Shown piece by piece: positions 28,544 through 37,367 of a DNA stretch of 64,000 nucleotides. A model generated the notes under the pieces. It was not told the DNA's origin, did no database searches, and saw nothing but the letters and a program-made list of their open reading frames with translations. A program made the position numbers and the translations under genes. The stretch comes from JAWKOK01 sp963765875 (GTDB lineage: Bacteria > Chloroflexota > Anaerolineae > Caldilineales > Caldilineaceae), in the NCBI GenBank assembly GCA_963765875.1, contig CAVXYK010000002.1, forward strand, positions 62,001-126,000, written 5' to 3'. Position 1 is the first letter of the stretch. Every line of letters starts with the position of its first letter.

Positions 28544-28552
28544 GTGGTCAAC

Positions 28553-29683
28553 GTGAGCAAAGCCAGTCCCGGGCCGCTGGGCGATGCCAATTCCATCGTT
28601 CTTTTCGATCAAGAGACCATGTCCGGAATCACGCCCGGCGTTCGCACGCGCACTTTTCAGCGGGTGCGACTGAGCAATCGCAGTGACGGATCCACACACT
28701 GGGCACGGCTGCTTTGGCATCCGGTCAGCAAGCGCCCTGTCGATCAAAAAGAGGTCAATGACGAAGAGGCAGACGGAGAGCCTGTCGATGAAATTAAGGG
28801 GGCTCTCTGCACCATCCATTTGCAGGAGAGTGAGGGCGACTTATGGTCGATCGAGCCGCTACTCTCTCTGTCCAACGTCCGCGCTGAGGGGCTATTGGCG
28901 GCGTTTGTTTCTGCACTCTCTGATATCGGTTGGGACTTGCGGACCTGTGGCACATGTCGTTGGTGGCAGCCGGGCAACGTGAAGCAAGTAGATGGATTGC
29001 CCGCCGGTCACTGCCGCTTCGCGCCGGAGTCGGCTAACAGTGTAGAGATGCCGGATCGATTGGCGGTTCAATCGATGCTAGCACTTGACTGCGACGCCTG
29101 GTCTGAAACCGCTGTTGCTCGCGACGCAGTCAGTGAAACCTGGCCCTCTGATTTGTCGGAAGATGCCGTGTCGGCTGTTGCACCGCCTGCATTGCCCAAG
29201 GCGGCAGAATCCAAAGCGACTGGTGGGCTGCTGTCTCGTTTTGGCGCTCTTTTCGGACGCGACAAAGCATCGGGGTCAGAGCCGCAGACGTGGCAAGAAC
29301 AACTGGTCGAGCGCAGCGGCGTGGGCGCAGGCACCGAGCCTTGTTTTGGCTGCCAGGGCCGCATCGCCAATTTGGGCGCGCTGACGGTTGAGACCCGCGA
29401 AGGCGACAAACAGACCTACAGCGTCTGGCGTTGCCGCAGCTGTTACGCCGCCTACTTGAATAGCTGGATCGACCGCTGGGAGCGTCTCGACAGCCTGGAA
29501 ACGGATGAGCGCATCTATCGGGTGGCTCCAGCCCAGGCCTGCGAGTGCTTGGCCGTGATCGACGGTGTCGCCGGCGGAGATCATCCGGCCGGCCGCGAGT
29601 TTCGCGGGGAGCAGCGAGCCTGGTTTGAGGCACAGATTGTCAACCTGGATCCCCTCAGTCATCAAGTGAAACATGGACGATAG
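28553..29683 (+). CDS. Conserved protein with two cysteine pairs (zinc-binding?)
   Basis: About 376 residues, unrecognised. GTG 28553 is preferred because AGGTGG lies just ahead; GTG 28544 is possible. Cysteines come in clusters that look like zinc sites: CGTCRWW with a later GHCRF near residue 140, and CFGCQGR with WRCRSCYAAYLNSW near 260-300. The middle (about 180-235) is low-complexity Ala/Ser/Pro. The stop overlaps the start of the M23 gene by 11 bases and it directly follows the lipoprotein gene, so it is part of the run of coupled genes from aroQ onward. No enzyme motif is visible. A structural or regulatory role is a guess. Confidence 0.5.
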   Translation: MSKASPGPLGDANSIVLFDQETMSGITPGVRTRTFQRVRLSNRSDGSTHWARLLWHPVSKRPVDQKEVNDEEADGEPVDEIKGALCTIHLQESEGDLWSIEPLLSLSNVRAEGLLAAFVSALSDIGWDLRTCGTCRWWQPGNVKQVDGLPAGHCRFAPESANSVEMPDRLAVQSMLALDCDAWSETAVARDAVSETWPSDLSEDAVSAVAPPALPKAAESKATGGLLSRFGALFGRDKASGSEPQTWQEQLVERSGVGAGTEPCFGCQGRIANLGALTVETREGDKQTYSVWRCRSCYAAYLNSWIDRWERLDSLETDERIYRVAPAQACECLAVIDGVAGGDHPAGREFRGEQRAWFEAQIVNLDPLSHQVKHGR

Positions 29684-30758
29684 TGAATCATGGAGTATTG
29701 AATTGACAGCCCCATCGACAGCGCCTGACGCAACACAGAATGCCGGACCACGCATCAAGGTCGAGACCCGTCCGGCCAACCTGATCGCGGCGCTCTATGA
29801 CGAACTCCCCTTTCCCAATATCGGGCCGGTTCAGGAAGTCGCCTTTGATGTCGGTATCACAGCCGTAGAGGGTGACGTCGAATTGACCGGCATGGTCGTG
29901 AAAGGGTACAACGGCCATCAGCTACTCTTTGAGCAACGTTGGCCTGCTCGAATCATCCGCCAACGGATCGGCGAGGACGACCTGACCATCGGCGCCGGAA
30001 CCGGCATCGCTCTGCGCGCCCTGCAATTCATGATCCACGGCTATGAGCCGCTGACCATGGTCGAAGTGACGGTGGTGGCCAAACGCGTTGTCGACGGCGA
30101 GGCGGTGCATGGCATCATCCAATTGCCGGTTGAGACCCCGGTTCAGAAGACGGATCTGCATTTTCCGCTTGACGGGGCCTGGTGGGCCATCCAAGGGGCT
30201 GATTGGAGCGATCTGCATAAGTCTGAGGTCTTCAGCGAAACGTTCGCTACCGACTTCGTGAAGCTGGGCCGGGACAACTCCTTCTTCCGGGGTGATGGTA
30301 TGACTTTGGAGGAGCACTACAGTTGGGATCAGCCGATCTATGCGACGGCGGGCGGCAAGGTCGCCTATGTCTGCTTTGATATGCCGGACATGCTGCCGGG
30401 CACGCTGCCTGATCCACGCATGTACAGAGATGACATTCGACGCACGGTGGGCAATGCCATTGCTATCAGCCATGGCAATGGTGAGTTTAGCTACTACGCA
30501 CATCTTCAGCAGGCCAGCAATCAAGTCAATGAAGGCGAGGTCGTTCGTCGTGGTGCATTGATCGGACGGGTGGGCAATAGCGGCCAATCCCAGGGGCCCC
30601 ATCTTCATTTCCAGATGATGGACGGTCCCAACCCATTTTTTGACCAGGGTCTGCCGATGAAGTTTAGTCATTTCTCAGCCGGCGGTCAGTCTTACGAGAA
30701 ACCGATGACGATTCCCACACGCATGATCGTCTTCGGCCCAGAGAACAGAGAGGCATAG
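29673..30758 (+). CDS. M23-family peptidase-like protein
   Basis: A 361-residue protein with a C-terminal LytM/M23 domain (about 165-330). The signature GPHLHFQ gives the His-x-His pair, and YATAGGKVAYV, GNAIAISHGNGEFSYYAHL and GALIGRVGNSG follow the family order. The upstream zinc pair (usually His and Asp) is less clear: ETFATDFVKLG has the Asp but the His position is not obvious, so activity is uncertain. Residues 1-160 are a beta-rich domain. No signal peptide is visible, odd for an enzyme of cell-wall peptides. It overlaps the zinc-type gene upstream and is followed by two small acidic genes. Confidence 0.7.
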   Translation: MDDSESWSIELTAPSTAPDATQNAGPRIKVETRPANLIAALYDELPFPNIGPVQEVAFDVGITAVEGDVELTGMVVKGYNGHQLLFEQRWPARIIRQRIGEDDLTIGAGTGIALRALQFMIHGYEPLTMVEVTVVAKRVVDGEAVHGIIQLPVETPVQKTDLHFPLDGAWWAIQGADWSDLHKSEVFSETFATDFVKLGRDNSFFRGDGMTLEEHYSWDQPIYATAGGKVAYVCFDMPDMLPGTLPDPRMYRDDIRRTVGNAIAISHGNGEFSYYAHLQQASNQVNEGEVVRRGALIGRVGNSGQSQGPHLHFQMMDGPNPFFDQGLPMKFSHFSAGGQSYEKPMTIPTRMIVFGPENREA

Positions 30759-30765
30759 TTGCATC

Positions 30766-30942
30766 ATGTCACGTAAGAGCGCAAGCATTGATCTCCTGAC
30801 CACCGTTGACGACGACCTCTTTGAGGAATTGACCGAATTGACCGGCCAACGGATTGCCCATGTCGCCATTTGGGAGGAGTCGCTGGTTGACGAACTGGCC
30901 GCCGGTACTGATGACGACGATGATGAGATTCAAGAACGATGA
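30766..30942 (+). CDS. Small acidic protein, 58 residues
   Basis: A short ORF starting 7 bp after the M23 stop: it opens MSRKSASIDLLTTVDDDL and ends in a TDDDDDEIQER tail. It is unusually acidic. It lies head to tail with the M23 gene and overlaps the next gene, a layout of genuine small genes. No family is recognised. Confidence 0.4.
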   Translation: MSRKSASIDLLTTVDDDLFEELTELTGQRIAHVAIWEESLVDELAAGTDDDDDEIQER

Positions 30943-31306
30943 CGATTTTGGCACAGCGGGAGGTCTCGATTTCTTCGATGAGGGCGGTGGGGAGGCCGAT
31001 GATGAGGACGATGACGATCCGCCACAGGAGGTTTTCGATCTCGACCTGTATCTGGCCGACGGCGTCTATTTTGAGCTATACGGTACGCTCTGTTACCCAG
31101 ACCTTGATGCCGACCCGTTGCGGGGCTCTGAACAGGCCAGCAAACATCTGCTCTCCCTAGTCAACCAGGGAATCTGGTTTGACGAAGTGGCTGTGGACGA
31201 GGAGGAGCAACTGGTACTTGTCCTCTCACAGTACCGCCAGCCGGTCATTTATTTGGTCGTCGGCGGCTGGCTGATCGAGGAGTGGGATGAATTGCCTACT
31301 GCCTGA
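30920..31306 (+). CDS. Acidic hypothetical protein
   Basis: About 128 residues. Three closely placed ATGs (30911, 30920, 30923) can start it; all overlap the previous small gene. The N-terminal 40 residues are Asp/Glu-rich (EADDEDDDDPPQ). The rest is a compact alpha/beta pattern: VFDLDLYLADGVYFELYG, then QPVIYLVVGGWLIEEWDEL. I do not recognise the family. It closes the coupled run that began at aroQ, so it may be co-expressed with the M23 protein. Confidence 0.5.
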   Translation: MMRFKNDDDFGTAGGLDFFDEGGGEADDEDDDDPPQEVFDLDLYLADGVYFELYGTLCYPDLDADPLRGSEQASKHLLSLVNQGIWFDEVAVDEEEQLVLVLSQYRQPVIYLVVGGWLIEEWDELPTA

Positions 31307-31424
31307 ATCTGGGATGCACTTACGATAAAATCGCTAGTTTACGCAAACAGAGAAATCGTGATATAAATAGCTATCTTCTTGCCATTTATTCACACAACTG
31401 CATGACCAGAGGAGCGAACGCGAA

Positions 31425-31919
31425 ATGACAATTCTAACGGCCACTACGGCGACTCCTGCAAGCGAGTCGAAGAGCAATTTCTGGCTGACGTCGCTGTACG
31501 CCGGCCTGGTAACGGCAATCATCGCTTTTCTTGCCGGCCTCTCTCTCCAGTGGAATATGCCATTCCTCTATATACCCATCTATCTGCTGATCGGCATAGG
31601 CCCTGTGCTGGGGTATCAGTTTGCTGCCGGTAAACTGGGCGACTGGAAAGCACTGGTCGGTGGGCTGATCGGTTTCATCCTTCCCGTGTTTGGTTGGCCG
31701 ATTCTGGTTGGTCTGATGAGCAAAGAGCAGTCGGTCGGCAAGCTGCTGTTGGCAAGTATTCTCGGTGCAGTGCTGAGCATCAGCGCTTTCTTGATTCTTG
31801 CAACTGCAATCGGGCAGAATCCTTATTGGATCGGCGCCGGTTTCACCCTTGCCATGGCAGTTTGGGGCGGCACGGTTGGGGCTGCAATGGATGCCTGGCG
31901 AGAGGTAGATGAAAGCTAA
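31425..31919 (+). CDS. Small four-helix membrane protein
   Basis: A 164-residue protein with four membrane spans (SLYAGLVTAIIAFLAGL, PFLYIPIYLLIGIGPVLGY, ALVGGLIGFILPVFGWP and ILGAVLSISAFLILATAIG) and a final hydrophobic turn with GGTVGAAMDAW. Both ends are polar. The ATG is 7 bp after a GAGCGAAC-type site. It stands alone, ends in a clear terminator at 31968, and has no recognised family. Charge distribution is too weak to assign topology. Confidence 0.6.
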   Translation: MTILTATTATPASESKSNFWLTSLYAGLVTAIIAFLAGLSLQWNMPFLYIPIYLLIGIGPVLGYQFAAGKLGDWKALVGGLIGFILPVFGWPILVGLMSKEQSVGKLLLASILGAVLSISAFLILATAIGQNPYWIGAGFTLAMAVWGGTVGAAMDAWREVDES

Positions 31920-31967
31920 CAGAAGGCGACGACTATTCGCTGAACTTTGAGTAGGTAACAGACATGA

Positions 31968-31998
31968 GACGGACACACACGGTGTGTCCGTCTTTTTT
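31968..31998 (+). terminator. Intrinsic terminator of the membrane-protein gene
   Basis: An 11-bp perfect stem (31968-31978 and 31982-31992), 3-nt loop, then six Ts (31993-31998). It lies 49 bp after the stop of the upstream gene, the classical form. Confidence 0.85.
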
Positions 31999-32197
31999 GT
32001 GTACAGAGTAATTGTGCTGTTTGCACAATCGTGCGCCGAGTTCGGCTCTTAGGAAAATCGGCCAAAATATCGAGCATCCGGTTTGCATTTGACCTTCACT
32101 GCAAGTATAGTAAAGGGTGGCAAGCAAAAATCGACGTGGAATCGAGCCAATTGGCTGATCTGGTTCTGCGAACCGATAGAATGGCAAATTGTGCATA

Positions 32198-33841
32198 ATG
32201 TACACTAGTAGTGCAACAATCAAAGATATATACCGTTTGGCCCTGCCGCCTGAGACCAAGCTATTGATCGGTGATGAGTATCTGAATCGGCCGGTCACCT
32301 GGGCTTGCAGTCTGCGTCCCAGCCCGCCGGCTTTCCCAAAACTGGAGGGCAATGAGATCGCCCTGATCGATATGGTCGATCTTCGTCGTCTCGACTCGAA
32401 GATGCGTCTGGAACGGGTCGTGAATAGTCTGCATGATGCTCAGATTTCGGCCATTGCCGTGCGTGGCGCAGTCAGCGATTCTGCCATTGCCGCAGCGGTA
32501 GACTCGCGTGCGCCGCTCTTTCAACTACCCGACGATGCACAGATTGTTCAGGTGGAGCGCACCATCATACGCCTGATCGTCGATAGGGCCGGGCATATTG
32601 CTCAGCGTTCGACCGATCTCCAGCGCGAACTCAATCAGATTGCTCTGGATGGCGGCGGTCTGGATCAGATAGCGATGCATATCCACCGCTTTGTGCGCCA
32701 GCCGTTGTTGATTTTACGGGAGGATGGTCAGCCGATGAGTCTGGCCGGGTTTGATCCTTTCGGAGAGAGTCATCGCCAATCAATCCTCGATGCAGTTCCC
32801 AATGTGACGGCCTTACGCAGTTGGGCGGCCGGCCAGGCTAGTCATGATCTCGGTGAGTCCGTTGACATTCTAGCGCTCGAGTCGCCTGCACGACTGGTTG
32901 ATTTCCCCGAAATCGTGGTTGCCCCAATCTATGTCAGCGACACGATTCGCGGTTTCTTTATGATCGTGCGCCCGAAGAACCTTCAGGGTCGGGAAGTGAC
33001 GACGGTAGAGGAGATAGCGGCGCTGCAGGGCACTGCCGCAGCGGCGCTTGAATGGGCGAAGCAGAATGCCGTGGACGTGGCTGAGGAGCGAATGCGCGCC
33101 ACCTTCGTCGATGAATTGCTGGCTTCCGAGATCGCTGACGAACAGGCGTGGATTCAGCGTGGCGCGTCGTTGAACTACGATCTCACCAAACCCTATGTCG
33201 CTTGGTTGGTGGAGGGGCAAGGGATTCCCGACTGGCCCGCGCCGCTGTTGCGCTTTGCAGAGGAGTATGATGCCCATATTCCCTACAGTCGTCGCGACGA
33301 ACGGGTTCTGCTCTACTGGCCCATTGATAACCCGAAGAGTGGTCGAGAATTGAAGCCGATAGCGGGGGAATTCCTGAACCGTATTCTGTCCAACAACGCC
33401 AATGCCAAGTTGATTATCGGTATCGGCCGGCCGGCAGTCGGTCCGGAACAGTGGATGAAGAGCCAACAGCAGGCACGCGAGAGCTGGCACATGGGCAAAG
33501 AGTGGCAAGCTGCCCCCATCACCTATTTCGGTGACCTGGGTCTCTATCAGTTGCTTGCCGTATTGGACACCAATCCCGAGGCTCGACGCTTCTTCCGCAA
33601 GACGCTGGGGCGCCTCATCGCGCACGATGAGAACCACAACAGCGAATTGGTAGGCACGTTGGAGGGATTCTTTCTCTGCCACGGCAATCTCAGCCAGACG
33701 GCCGGTCGTCTGCACATCCACCGCAACACGCTAACCTATCGTCTAGATCGCATCGCCAAAATCACACAACTCGATCTCGACGATCCCGATGCAAGGTTCT
33801 CTCTCCAACTGGCGCTCAAGCTACGCCCTGTGATGAAGTGA
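32198..33841 (+). CDS. PucR-family transcription regulator
   Basis: A regulator of about 547 residues. The N-terminal domain (to about 120) matches the purine-catabolism PucR sensor: IKDIYRLALPPETKLLIG, then RPVTWACSLRPSP and ALIDMVDLRRL. The middle resembles a GAF/GGDEF-like region. The C-terminal 60 residues hold the helix-turn-helix (GNLSQTAGRLHIHRNTLTYRL). Members respond to small molecules and often control nucleobase or amino acid catabolism, but no such genes lie beside it. The convergent neighbours are aldo/keto reductases. ATG 32198 is chosen over TTG 32189. It is convergent with the reductase genes across a palindrome. Confidence 0.85.
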   Translation: MYTSSATIKDIYRLALPPETKLLIGDEYLNRPVTWACSLRPSPPAFPKLEGNEIALIDMVDLRRLDSKMRLERVVNSLHDAQISAIAVRGAVSDSAIAAAVDSRAPLFQLPDDAQIVQVERTIIRLIVDRAGHIAQRSTDLQRELNQIALDGGGLDQIAMHIHRFVRQPLLILREDGQPMSLAGFDPFGESHRQSILDAVPNVTALRSWAAGQASHDLGESVDILALESPARLVDFPEIVVAPIYVSDTIRGFFMIVRPKNLQGREVTTVEEIAALQGTAAAALEWAKQNAVDVAEERMRATFVDELLASEIADEQAWIQRGASLNYDLTKPYVAWLVEGQGIPDWPAPLLRFAEEYDAHIPYSRRDERVLLYWPIDNPKSGRELKPIAGEFLNRILSNNANAKLIIGIGRPAVGPEQWMKSQQQARESWHMGKEWQAAPITYFGDLGLYQLLAVLDTNPEARRFFRKTLGRLIAHDENHNSELVGTLEGFFLCHGNLSQTAGRLHIHRNTLTYRLDRIAKITQLDLDDPDARFSLQLALKLRPVMK

Positions 33842-33854
33842 ATAGTGGTGACTA

Positions 33855-33895
33855 GGGAATGGGGATCGGGGCAAAACTCCCCAATCCCCATTCCC
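33855..33895. terminator. Hairpin between convergent genes
   Basis: 17-bp arms (33855-33871, 33879-33895) with one mismatch and a 7-nt loop, made of GGGAATGGGGAT-type sequence. It lies between the convergent PucR and reductase stops, where it could end transcription from both sides, but it has no T-run. The same kind of sequence recurs in other spacers of this window. Confidence 0.45.
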
Positions 33896-33905
33896 CCATC
33901 TGTGT

Positions 33906-34868
33906 CTAGCTTTTCAACTCAAGCCAGGCGATCTCCTCGGGCGTCAACCGCAGCTCCATCGCCTCGGCATTTGATCGGAACTCGTCGCCGTTTTGGCAGC
34001 CGACCAGGGCGAAGATCTCCACCGGCTGGCTCATGACATAGGCCGTGGCAACCTGAGGAATGGTCAGGCCCTTGGCATTGGCCAACTCCTCGACCCGATC
34101 CAATCGCTGGAAATTCTCCTCGTAGCAGTAGCAGCGCACACAGACCTGCTCCATGTAGCTTTGGAACGTGTCCAGATTGTCGCGGCGGAAACGGCCGCTG
34201 AAGAAGCCGCCCGCCAGGCTCGACCAGGTGAAGAGCGGCATCTTGTGATCATGATACCATGCGCGCGCCTCTTCACCATCCGGCCCGGAAACAGTGATGC
34301 AGTTGGCCCACGGCTCCTCGACCTGTCTGGCCAGGCTGAAGTTGGGACTAGATGCCACGAAAGGGGTCAGGTCATGGCGCGTCGCGTATTCGTTGGCCGA
34401 TTCAATGCGGCGGTAGTCCCAGTTTGAGCCGCCAAAGGCATTGATGCGCCCGGCATTCAACTCTTCATTCAGTACTTCGACAATTGGGCCGACCGGTACG
34501 CCGGGGTCGTCACGATGCAACATGTAGAGGTCGACGTGGTCAACCTGGAAACGGGCCAGCGAGTCTGACAGATCTGCCTGGATGTCGTAGGGCGTAACCC
34601 GTCGACGGTCTTCGTTATGATGGGCGCCCTTGCCCAGAATGACAATCTTGTCGCGAACATCGCGATCGCGTACCCACTGGCCGAATGCCCGCTCACTGTT
34701 GCCATTGCCGCCGTAGACATGAGCGGTATCAAAGGTGGTGCAGCCCAGCGCATAGACTGCGTCGAGCAAGGCAAAGCTCTCTTCCAGGTGATCAGGATGG
34801 ATCATCATCGTTCCTTGCACCAGCCGCGAGATCGGTTTGTCGATGCCGGGTACCTGTCCGTACTGCAT
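33906..34868 (-). CDS. Aldo/keto reductase (copy 1)
   Basis: A 320-residue NADPH-dependent aldo/keto reductase. The tetrad is visible: Asp and Tyr in TTFDTAHVYGGNG, Lys in ILGKGAHHN and His in YMLHRDD. The cofactor segment QVATAYVMSQPVEIFALVG lies near the C-terminus. The start (ATG 34868) follows AAGGAGT. It lies beside a close paralogue (34974-35934); the two proteins share most residues, so this is a tandem duplication. Such enzymes often act on sugars or on aldehyde by-products, but the substrate is not defined here. Confidence 0.85.
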   Translation of the reverse strand: MQYGQVPGIDKPISRLVQGTMMIHPDHLEESFALLDAVYALGCTTFDTAHVYGGNGNSERAFGQWVRDRDVRDKIVILGKGAHHNEDRRRVTPYDIQADLSDSLARFQVDHVDLYMLHRDDPGVPVGPIVEVLNEELNAGRINAFGGSNWDYRRIESANEYATRHDLTPFVASSPNFSLARQVEEPWANCITVSGPDGEEARAWYHDHKMPLFTWSSLAGGFFSGRFRRDNLDTFQSYMEQVCVRCYCYEENFQRLDRVEELANAKGLTIPQVATAYVMSQPVEIFALVGCQNGDEFRSNAEAMELRLTPEEIAWLELKS

Positions 34869-34886
34869 GTGTGGACTCCTTATAGT

Positions 34887-34959
34887 GGGGAATGGTGGTT
34901 GGTGATCTGGGATTGGGGATCGGGGGCCAGCGAACCTGATAGCCCAATCACCATTCCCC
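34887..34959. repeat. Palindromic spacer between the two reductase genes
   Basis: 11-bp perfect arms GGGGAATGGTG (34887-34897) and its complement (34949-34959) enclose GGGATTGGGGATCGGGGG-type sequence. It belongs to the same family as the repeats at 33855 and 46262. Confidence 0.45.
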
Positions 34960-34973
34960 TCTCCCAAATCACC

Positions 34974-35934
34974 TTAACTCTTCATCTCAAGCCAAGCGAT
35001 CTCATCCGGCGTCAATCTCAACTCCATGGCCTCCATGTTGGACCGGAACTCGCCGGCGTTCTGGCAACCGACCAGGGCAAAGATCTCTACCGGCTGGCTC
35101 ATGACGTAGGCTGTGGCGATTTGGGGAATGGTTAAGCCCTTGGCCTTGGCCAGTTCTTCGACCCGATCCAGGCGCTGGAAGTTCTCTTCGTAGCAATAGC
35201 TGGTCACGCAGAGCTTTTCTAGATAGGTCTCGAACGTATCCAGATTGTCGCGTCGGAAGCGCCCGCTGAAGAAACCGCCGGCCAGACTGGACCAAGTGAA
35301 GAGCGGAATCTTCTGTTCAAGGTACCATGCGCCGCGCCTCTTCGCCGGCCGGCCCGCTGACGCTGATGCAATTGTCCCATGGTTCCTGTACCTGGATGGC
35401 CAGGCTAAAGTTGGGGCTGGCCGCGGCAAACGGCGTAAGACCATGCTGAGCGGCATACTCATTTGCCGCTTCCACTCGACGATAATCCCAATTCGAGCCG
35501 CCAAAGGCATTGATTCGCCCGGCGTTCAGTTCCTCATTCAGCGTTTCAACGATCGGTCCGACCGGCACGTTGGGATCGTCCCGGTGCAATAGGTAGAGGT
35601 CGATATAGTCGAACTGGAAACGGGCCAACGAGTCGGCAACGTCGGCCTTGATATCGTATGGCGTGACACGCCGCCGGTCTTGATTGTGGTGCGCCCCCTT
35701 GCCGATGATGACGACATCTTCACGTACGCCACGGTCGCGCACCCAGTAGCCGACCGTACGTTCATTGTCGCCATTTCCGTAAACGTGGCCCGTGTCGAAC
35801 GTCGTACATCCCAGCGCGCGAATCTCATCCAGAAGCGCAAAGCTCTCGTCCAAATGGTCGGAACCGACCATGACCGTACCCTGGACGAGACGCGAGATCG
35901 GCTTCGTGACGCCGGGAACCTGTCCATATTGCAT
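34974..35934 (-). CDS. Aldo/keto reductase (copy 2, one frame break)
   Basis: A paralogue of the enzyme at 33906-34868. The N-terminal part (TTFDTGHVYGNGDNERTVG, IGKGAHHNQ, YLLHRDDPN) runs from ATG 35934 to about 35330; the C-terminal part (IPLFTWSSLAGGFFSGRF to the end) is one frame over. Comparing the copies shows the cause: ACCATGCGCGCGCCTC in copy 1 is ACCATGCGCCGCGCCTC here, one extra C near 35330. Apart from that base the gene is complete. A tandem duplication followed by a one-base change, or one read error, both explain it. Confidence 0.8.
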
Positions 35935-36096
35935 AGCGAGACTCCTGTGTAGTAAGGGGTGTAGACCGGGCATCTTCACCCGGCCCATATAGATCGTGCT
36001 ATTGAAAAAAAGCGTCCATTGCCATCTACGGTAGGGCTTGTCTCTGCCCACCTCAAGTCACCCACGAACCGGTGACCCAAAGTTGCGCCAGCGGGT

Positions 36097-37326
36097 CTAA
36101 AAATCCCAATCAGGATGCGGATCCGGCAATCGCAGAATCTCCTCCAACGCCATGAGCAGATCCTCCGGTCCGTTGATGTCATCGGTGATGGACAGCCCGG
36201 TGGCCGGCCGAACACCCAACCAGAGCCGAGTGAAGGCTCCGACAGTAGCGGTTAGCGTCGGCAGTGATGGGTCTACGCCGACTTCCGCTGTTGAGTCAGG
36301 CCCCAGCGTCACGACATAGGCGCCGCCGATGCCACGCCACGCTGAATCATCGCCGAGAAACCGCTCCACCGGATCGCTCAACGACAAATTGAAGCGTACC
36401 GGCTCGCCCTGCAGATGAGTCTTGGCCAGACAGGCTTGCAGATCAAGAATGCGCATCTGCCAATAGGCGTCGGCGCTCGTCCCGGTAGAGTGAACGGTCT
36501 TTTCGCTCACAATCTCACGCCGGAAGGGTTGTTTGAGCATGTCCTGGATCTGGATGTGGGCCGGCTCGCGCATGCGCACCGTGCGTACCTGATCACCGAT
36601 ATTCTTGATCAAACCCATAAGTTCGATGAACTGATCGGCGTTCTGATAGGCCATAAATCCGATGCGATAGGGACCGTGTTCACCCTTGGGCCAGCACCAG
36701 AAGAAATGGGTCAGCTCACCATTTTCGCCGTCGTGGAAGCCCAGGCCGAAAGCCTTGCTGCTCCATGCCAACTCCGACTGGGTGAAGCTGACCGGATTGA
36801 TATTGCACGAGCCATGCCGCCGGCTTCGCTTGAGCAGCGCCTTATGTACCGCTTCATAGTCCTCTGATGTCAGGCGCTGCGGTGGCCGCGCCTTGACTGA
36901 CACGTCCAGGGCTGCCGGGTCGAAGCGAATCCAATGCTCATAGCCGCCCGTTCCGAAGCCCAACTGATTGTAGAAGCCTTGCTCGAACATGCCGAGCGCG
37001 CTGACAGCCGCGCCTTGCTCTGCCTGAAGCGCAAGTAGGCGCGCCGTCAATCGGCTGGCAAATCCTTGCTTGCGAGCAATGCGACTGGTCGTGACAGCCG
37101 CCACGATTGCCAGTGGCAGTGTCTCTTCCTGATAGCGGATGTCACCGGGTTGACTGGCCACGAGGCATTCGGCCTCCCCATTAATATCGGCCACCAGTAC
37201 ATCTGATCCGGCAAGAAAGATGTCTTGTGACTTCTCTTCCTTCTCTTCGCTTATCCACCCAACCTCGTACCAGATTCGATGGGTGGCTTTACGGTCCTTC
37301 TCGGGATCGTATTTTCTGTAGTCCAT
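36097..37326 (-). CDS. Eis-like GNAT acetyltransferase
   Basis: A 409-residue protein of the Eis group: N-terminal GNAT domain with the acetyl-CoA loop RIARKQGFASRLTARLL, then GMFEQGFYNQLGFGTGGYE. A second GNAT-like half follows, and a C-terminal sterol-carrier-like domain (about 300-400: RFNLSLSDPVERFLGDD). Eis proteins N-acetylate amines such as aminoglycosides or protein lysines; here the substrate is unknown. The gene stands upstream of the reductases on the same strand with about 160 bp between them. Confidence 0.78.
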   Translation of the reverse strand: MDYRKYDPEKDRKATHRIWYEVGWISEEKEEKSQDIFLAGSDVLVADINGEAECLVASQPGDIRYQEETLPLAIVAAVTTSRIARKQGFASRLTARLLALQAEQGAAVSALGMFEQGFYNQLGFGTGGYEHWIRFDPAALDVSVKARPPQRLTSEDYEAVHKALLKRSRRHGSCNINPVSFTQSELAWSSKAFGLGFHDGENGELTHFFWCWPKGEHGPYRIGFMAYQNADQFIELMGLIKNIGDQVRTVRMREPAHIQIQDMLKQPFRREIVSEKTVHSTGTSADAYWQMRILDLQACLAKTHLQGEPVRFNLSLSDPVERFLGDDSAWRGIGGAYVVTLGPDSTAEVGVDPSLPTLTATVGAFTRLWLGVRPATGLSITDDINGPEDLLMALEEILRLPDPHPDWDF

Positions 37327-37367
37327 ATTCTCAACTCACTATAGGCTATGGTTGTCGACGTTGTTGA

